From: Brevundimonas sp.
Lineage (GTDB): Bacteria > Pseudomonadota > Alphaproteobacteria > Caulobacterales > Caulobacteraceae
Assembly: GCA_024711185.1 (NCBI GenBank)
Contig: JANJTI010000144.1
Coordinates: forward strand, 1 to 8,604
Direction of reading: 5' to 3'
Length of the DNA: 8,604 bases
The position numbers and the translations under genes are program-made. Below, piece by piece: positions 6,339-8,604 of this stretch (positions are counted from its first letter, which is position 1; each line of letters opens with the position of its first letter). Below the pieces are notes generated by a model. It made no database searches and was not told where the DNA came from. It was given only the letters and a program-made list of their open reading frames with translations.

Positions 6339-6346
6339 AGCACGCC

Positions 6347-6718
6347 ATGCGCCGGCCCATCCTCGTCCTGCTGGCCGCCGCCCTCGTGACGGGCTGCCAG
6401 CCGCCCGCGGAGGAGCCCGCTCCGCCGCCGGGGGCCGAACTCCCCGCGCCGGAGATGCCTGCCGATGCGCCGCCGCAGGAGGAGGTCGAACCCGGGGCGG
6501 CGGCGGGCGTCCCGTCGCCGGCGACCGACGGCTCCTGCCGATCGCAGATCGGGGAGGCCGCCGCCGCCCGACTGGTCGAGCGGTGCGTGATGGTCAGTCC
6601 CGCGACGCATCCGCCCTGCAACGTCGCCAATCCGTGCGCCCTCATCCAGGGCGAGATCGACCGCGCCTGCGCCCTGTACGGACCCGGCGAGACGCGGCCG
6701 GCCGAGTGCAGCGCCTGA
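6347..6718 (+). CDS. small Cys-rich lipoprotein, function unknown
   Basis: The 123-residue protein starts with a lipoprotein signal, MRRPILVLLAAALVTGC, with lipobox LVTGC and lipidated C17. A Pro/Glu/Ala-rich linker (18-60) follows, probably a flexible tether. A compact C-terminal domain (61-123) has six cysteines (C64, C80, C91, C97, C108, C121), an even number consistent with disulfides in the periplasm. It contains [13 protein letters not shown], the PATHPPCNVANPCALI segment and IDRACALYG. I do not recognise a named family. The ATG at 6347 has GGAG (6337-6340) 6 nt upstream. An in-frame GTG at 6308 would add 13 residues ahead of the signal peptide and has no ribosome binding site, so I reject it. 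It converges on the UrcA-family gene with a single base between stops. Confidence 0.85.
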   Translation: MRRPILVLLAAALVTGCQPPAEEPAPPPGAELPAPEMPADAPPQEEVEPGAAAGVPSPATDGSCRSQIGEAAAARLVERCVMVSPATHPPCNVANPCALIQGEIDRACALYGPGETRPAECSA

Positions 6719-6719
6719 C

Positions 6720-7061
6720 CTAGCCCGCCCGGCCGTCCTGGCGCTGCGCGCGGCGAAGCGCGGCCGCACCGCCCGCCTGCATGAAGTCGCGCCACTGCGT
6801 CGACGAGAGGGCGCTCACCGCCTCTCCGGCCATGGCCCGTTCGCAGACCCGCCGGTCCCCGACATGGCCGGGCGTGACCGTGCCGGCGTGGACCTCGCAG
6901 AAGCGGCGGCTCTCCTCGGCGACCCGGCCGGCGAAGGCGGCGGCGTCGGCGGCTCGCGACAGGTCGAGCCCTTCGGCGGGGACCCGCATGGTCAGTCCCG
7001 GCGACGGCTCGACGGCTGCGGCCGCGAGGACGGCGGCGGAGAGCAGATGGGAGAGAAGCAT
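6720..7061 (-). CDS. UrcA family exported protein
   Basis: This 113-residue protein has a signal peptide (MLLSHLLSAAVLAAAAVEPS, cleavage near residue 17-20). The UrcA-like pattern follows: MRVPAEGLDLSRAADAAAF (25-43), a helix GRVAEESRRFCEVHAG with C55, then RRVCERAMAGEAVSAL (70-85) with C73. The two Cys probably form the conserved disulfide of this family, whose function is unknown. The tail from residue 86 (SSTQWRDFMQAGGAAALRRA) goes beyond the core domain. The ATG at 7061-7059 has GAAGGA 7 nt upstream, so the start is secure. Family assignment rests on the V-P-x-x-x-LDL, x-x-C and C-x-x-A-x-x-x-A pattern and is moderately certain. Confidence 0.8.
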   Translation of the reverse strand: MLLSHLLSAAVLAAAAVEPSPGLTMRVPAEGLDLSRAADAAAFAGRVAEESRRFCEVHAGTVTPGHVGDRRVCERAMAGEAVSALSSTQWRDFMQAGGAAALRRAQRQDGRAG

Positions 7062-7084
7062 GGATCGATCCTTCGGACTGTCTG

Positions 7085-7100
7085 TTTCGAGCCCCCGCTC
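7085..7100. repeat. hairpin TCGAGC-CCCC-GCTCGA in the urcA-side leader
   Basis: A perfect 6-bp stem with a 4-nt loop lies 24 nt upstream of the UrcA-family ATG (minus strand), within the 158-bp divergent gap. It would lie in that gene's leader if transcription starts further upstream. No T-tract follows on either strand. Confidence 0.3.
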
Positions 7101-7158
7101 GAGGGATCAGAGGCGGGAGGCGTCGGCGGCGGATGCTCGCGATCGCATGAAATCGCCG

Positions 7159-7197
7159 TAAGCCTTGCCGTATTGACGGCTTAATCGTTTTCAAACG
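7159..7197. repeat. two inverted repeats in the AT-richest part of the divergent gap
   Basis: TAAGCC (7159-7164) pairs with GGCTTA (7178-7183) across 13 nt, and CGTTT (7186-7190) with AAACG (7193-7197) across 2 nt. This is the most AT-rich part of the gap between the UrcA-family gene (-) and the acyltransferase (+), where promoters are expected. A TTGACG at 7173-7178 could be a -35 for the acyltransferase, but no good -10 is correctly placed. Operator function is a guess. Confidence 0.3.
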
Positions 7198-7219
7198 TCA
7201 CAGCGGGAGACTGGCGGGC

Positions 7220-8362
7220 ATGACGCCCGTCGCCACCCCGCCAGATCTCCGCGCGCTGACCACGCTGCGCTTTCTCGCCGCGGCCTGGGTGGTCCTCTAC
7301 ACGGCCTGGGCCTACCTCGACGTCGGTTTCACGCCGGTTGCGGTGACGAAGGGCTATCTGGGGGTCGAGGTGTTCTTCGTCCTCTCGGGCTTCATCCTCA
7401 GCCATGTCCACCTCGAACGGGCCGGCTCGCGCGGGTTCTCGTACGGGGGCTTCCTGTGGGCGCGGATCGCCCGGATCTACCCGCTGCACCTCGTCACCCT
7501 GTTCGCGATGATCGCCCTCGGCATCGCCGCGACTGTCGCCGGCGTCGCCGTGGACCCCAGCCTGACGGACTGGCGCGCGCTGCCGGCGCACCTGAGCATG
7601 ACCCACGCCTGGGGGCTGGCCCCGCTGGCGGCCTTCAACCATCCGTCCTGGTCGATCTCGGCGGAGTGGTTCGCCTATCTGAGCTTCCCCGCCTTCGCCT
7701 TCGTCGCCTGGCGGCTGCGCCAGCGGCCGTGGCTCGCGGTCGGTCTGACCGCCCTTGTCGCGCTCGCCATCTATGCGGCCTTTGAGAGGCTGGCGGGCTT
7801 TCCGCTGACCGAGGCCACCTTCCGCTGGGGCGCGCTGCGGATCGTGCCGTGCTTCGCCCTCGGCTGCGCCCTCTACCTGGTCTACCGCCGCGCCCCCCTG
7901 CCGCGACCGGGCCTGACCGCCCTCGCCTGCGGTCTCGGCCTGTGGACCAGCGCGTCCCTCGGGCTGTGGGATCCGGTGACGGTGCTGTTCGCCGGCGGCC
8001 TGATCCTCGCCCTCGGCTCGCTCGCCAACGCGCACGCCGGGGTGCTGGGGTCGCGGGGCGGGGTCTATCTGGGCGAGATCAGCTACTCGATCTACATGGT
8101 CTGCGCGCCGGTGCTGCTGGTCATGACCAATCTCGCGGCGCGCCTGCTGGGGGCCGACGAGAAGCGGTTTCACGTTTTTGTGTGGCTGGGAATTCTGGCG
8201 GCCATCCCGGTCGCGGCCATGGCCACCTACCACCTTGTGGAACGCCCGGCCCGCAAGGCCCTGCGAGGATTCGCGACTCGCAACGGCTCAGGTCAAGAGG
8301 GGCCGTCCGCCCACGCGGATTCGCCTGAAAGGGTTCTTCAACCCTCGAAAACTATCGTCTAA
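7220..8362 (+). CDS. acyltransferase-3 family membrane protein (OafA/YrhL-like)
   Basis: This 380-residue multi-pass inner-membrane protein belongs to the family that transfers acyl groups to sugars of O-antigen, exopolysaccharide or similar glycans. Roughly ten hydrophobic segments are visible. Family landmarks in order are LRFLAAAWVVLY (16-27), GYLGVEVFFVLSGFIL (45-60), WARIARIYPLHLV (80-92), HPSWSISAEWFAYL (141-154), LGEISYSIYM (284-293) and HLVERPARK (338-346). The usual R-x10-H pair of the first membrane helix is R17 and T28 here, so the His is missing. The hydrophilic tail after residue 350 is not conserved as far as I can judge. The ATG at 7220 follows GGGAGA (7205-7210) at 9 nt. No sugar-biosynthesis genes are adjacent, so the acceptor is unknown. 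Confidence 0.93.
   Translation: MTPVATPPDLRALTTLRFLAAAWVVLYTAWAYLDVGFTPVAVTKGYLGVEVFFVLSGFILSHVHLERAGSRGFSYGGFLWARIARIYPLHLVTLFAMIALGIAATVAGVAVDPSLTDWRALPAHLSMTHAWGLAPLAAFNHPSWSISAEWFAYLSFPAFAFVAWRLRQRPWLAVGLTALVALAIYAAFERLAGFPLTEATFRWGALRIVPCFALGCALYLVYRRAPLPRPGLTALACGLGLWTSASLGLWDPVTVLFAGGLILALGSLANAHAGVLGSRGGVYLGEISYSIYMVCAPVLLVMTNLAARLLGADEKRFHVFVWLGILAAIPVAAMATYHLVERPARKALRGFATRNGSGQEGPSAHADSPERVLQPSKTIV
8330..8345. repeat. hairpin AGGGTT-CTTC-AACCCT at the acyltransferase 3' end
   Basis: A perfect 6-bp stem with a tetraloop lies inside the last codons of the acyltransferase gene and is followed by CGAAAAC. There is no T-tract, so intrinsic termination is unlikely. It is the first of two hairpins in 40 bp. 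Confidence 0.35.
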
Positions 8363-8369
8363 GGACGAT
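8354..8369. repeat. hairpin ATCGTC-TAAG-GACGAT over the acyltransferase stop
   Basis: A perfect 6-bp stem has the TAA stop codon (8360-8362) in its tetraloop, 28 nt before the CHAP ATG. With the preceding hairpin it may mark a 3' RNA end, or it may be a binding site in the CHAP promoter region. Confidence 0.35.
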
Positions 8370-8397
8370 TCCGAGGCAGGTCGGGAAGCACGCCAGC

Positions 8398-8604
8398 ATG
8401 ATGAAACGGCTCCAAGCCGCCGCGGTTGCGGCGCTCCTCGGGATTTTTGGGCTGGGCTTCAGCGCGCCGTCCGTTAAGGCCGAGCCTTAGTGGCAGTGCG
8501 TCACCTTCGCCCGGATGTTCTCGGGCATCGGCATCTACGGGGACGCCCACACCTGGTGGACCCAGGCGCAGGGCAAGTTCGCCACCGGCGAGCGGCCGCG
8601 CACC
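8398..8604 (+). pseudogene. CHAP-domain exported protein interrupted by in-frame TAG (3' end outside window)
   Basis: From ATG 8398 (a second ATG follows at 8401; GGGAAG at 8383-8388 favours the first) the frame encodes a signal peptide, MMKRLQAAAVAALLG and onward, with cleavage near SVKA/EP (residue 28). Codon 31 is TAG (8488-8490). The same frame then continues without any shift into WQCVTFARMFSGIGIYGDAH and HTWWTQAQGKFATGERPRT up to the window end. This is the start of a CHAP (Cys-His amidase/peptidase, peptidoglycan-cleaving) domain, with C34 as the likely nucleophile. Relatives that I recall have an aromatic residue, typically Tyr, before WQC, so one base change (TAC or TAT to TAG) explains the stop. 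No alternative start upstream of C34 rescues the domain. Possible explanations are a recent nonsense mutation, a sequencing error or stop-codon read-through. Confidence 0.75.

Larger units (their letters stand above)
8268..8371. promoter_or_regulatory. cluster of four GANTC sites before the CHAP gene
   Basis: GATTC at 8268-8272, GACTC at 8275-8279, GATTC at 8318-8322 and GATTC at 8367-8371 fall within 104 bp. By eye I count about eight GANTC sites in the other 8.2 kb. GANTC is the CcrM methylation site in Caulobacterales and, when methylated, can recruit GcrA to cell-cycle promoters. The last site lies 27 nt before the CHAP ATG, so cell-cycle control of that gene is a reasonable hypothesis, not a demonstrated one. 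Confidence 0.4.

Noticed and set aside
6308..6346. GTG start at 6308 for the lipoprotein
   Set aside because: It would place 13 residues ahead of a textbook lipoprotein signal and has no ribosome binding site, while ATG 6347 has GGAG at 6 nt.
7181..8233. 350-residue minus-strand ORF opposite the acyltransferase
   Set aside because: Its translation is strongly charged and repetitive (E, R, G, Q, H) with no recognisable domain. The plus strand encodes a clear acyltransferase-3 protein, so this is a shadow.
1..8604. CRISPR array, tRNA, rRNA, insertion sequence or phage genes
   Set aside because: No regularly spaced repeats, no tRNA-like or rRNA-like stretch, no transposase or integrase frame, and no terminal inverted repeats were found.

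Overview
The window reads as a chromosomal stretch of a high-GC alphaproteobacterium, most likely a member of the Caulobacteraceae (Brevundimonas or a close relative). The grounds are a very GC-rich, Ala/Arg-rich coding style, the rph <-> hrcA-grpE neighbourhood, a UrcA-type small exported protein, a zf-CHCC protein, a CHAP protein of a type I associate with Caulobacterales, and a cluster of GANTC (CcrM-type) sites. The genus call is inference; no rRNA or other decisive marker is present.

Layout. (1) 2-412 (+) is the C-terminal end of a DUF885 protein, converging on a small zf-CHCC zinc-binding protein (419-658, -). (2) 760-1734 (+) is an ABC-2-type ATPase with no permease beside it; it converges on a small exported protein with a FliL-like pattern (1753-2142, -). 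(3) 2323-3228 (+) is a Tat-exported dienelactone hydrolase family protein. (4) 5525-3233 (-) is a tightly coupled operon: a GNAT acetyltransferase resembling AAC(6')-I enzymes, then hrcA, then grpE, each pair overlapping by 4 nt (ATGA, GTGA). A sequence resembling a heat-shock sigma-32 promoter lies just before it. (5) 5569-6285 (+) is rph (RNase PH), divergent from the operon across only 43 bp. (6) 6347-6718 (+) is a small Cys-rich lipoprotein and 6720-7061 (-) a UrcA-family protein, convergent with one base between them. (7) 7220-8362 (+) is an integral-membrane acyltransferase-3 protein in which the usual TM1 catalytic His is Thr. (8) 8398 to the window end (+) is a CHAP-domain protein whose frame is broken by an in-frame TAG between signal peptide and domain.

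How the genes fit together. Most are unrelated housekeeping or envelope genes packed with almost no spacing; four convergent pairs are separated by 1-18 nt. The coherent unit is GNAT-hrcA-grpE: HrcA is the repressor of chaperonin operons and GrpE the nucleotide-exchange factor for DnaK, so the putative promoter would place an acetyltransferase under heat-shock control with them. No mobile element, CRISPR array, tRNA or rRNA is visible, and no gene-free stretch exceeds 180 bases. I do not see a new multi-gene defence or biosynthetic system. The points most worth checking are the CHAP nonsense codon, the heat-shock-type promoter with its start-codon problem, the altered acyltransferase motif and the GANTC cluster.
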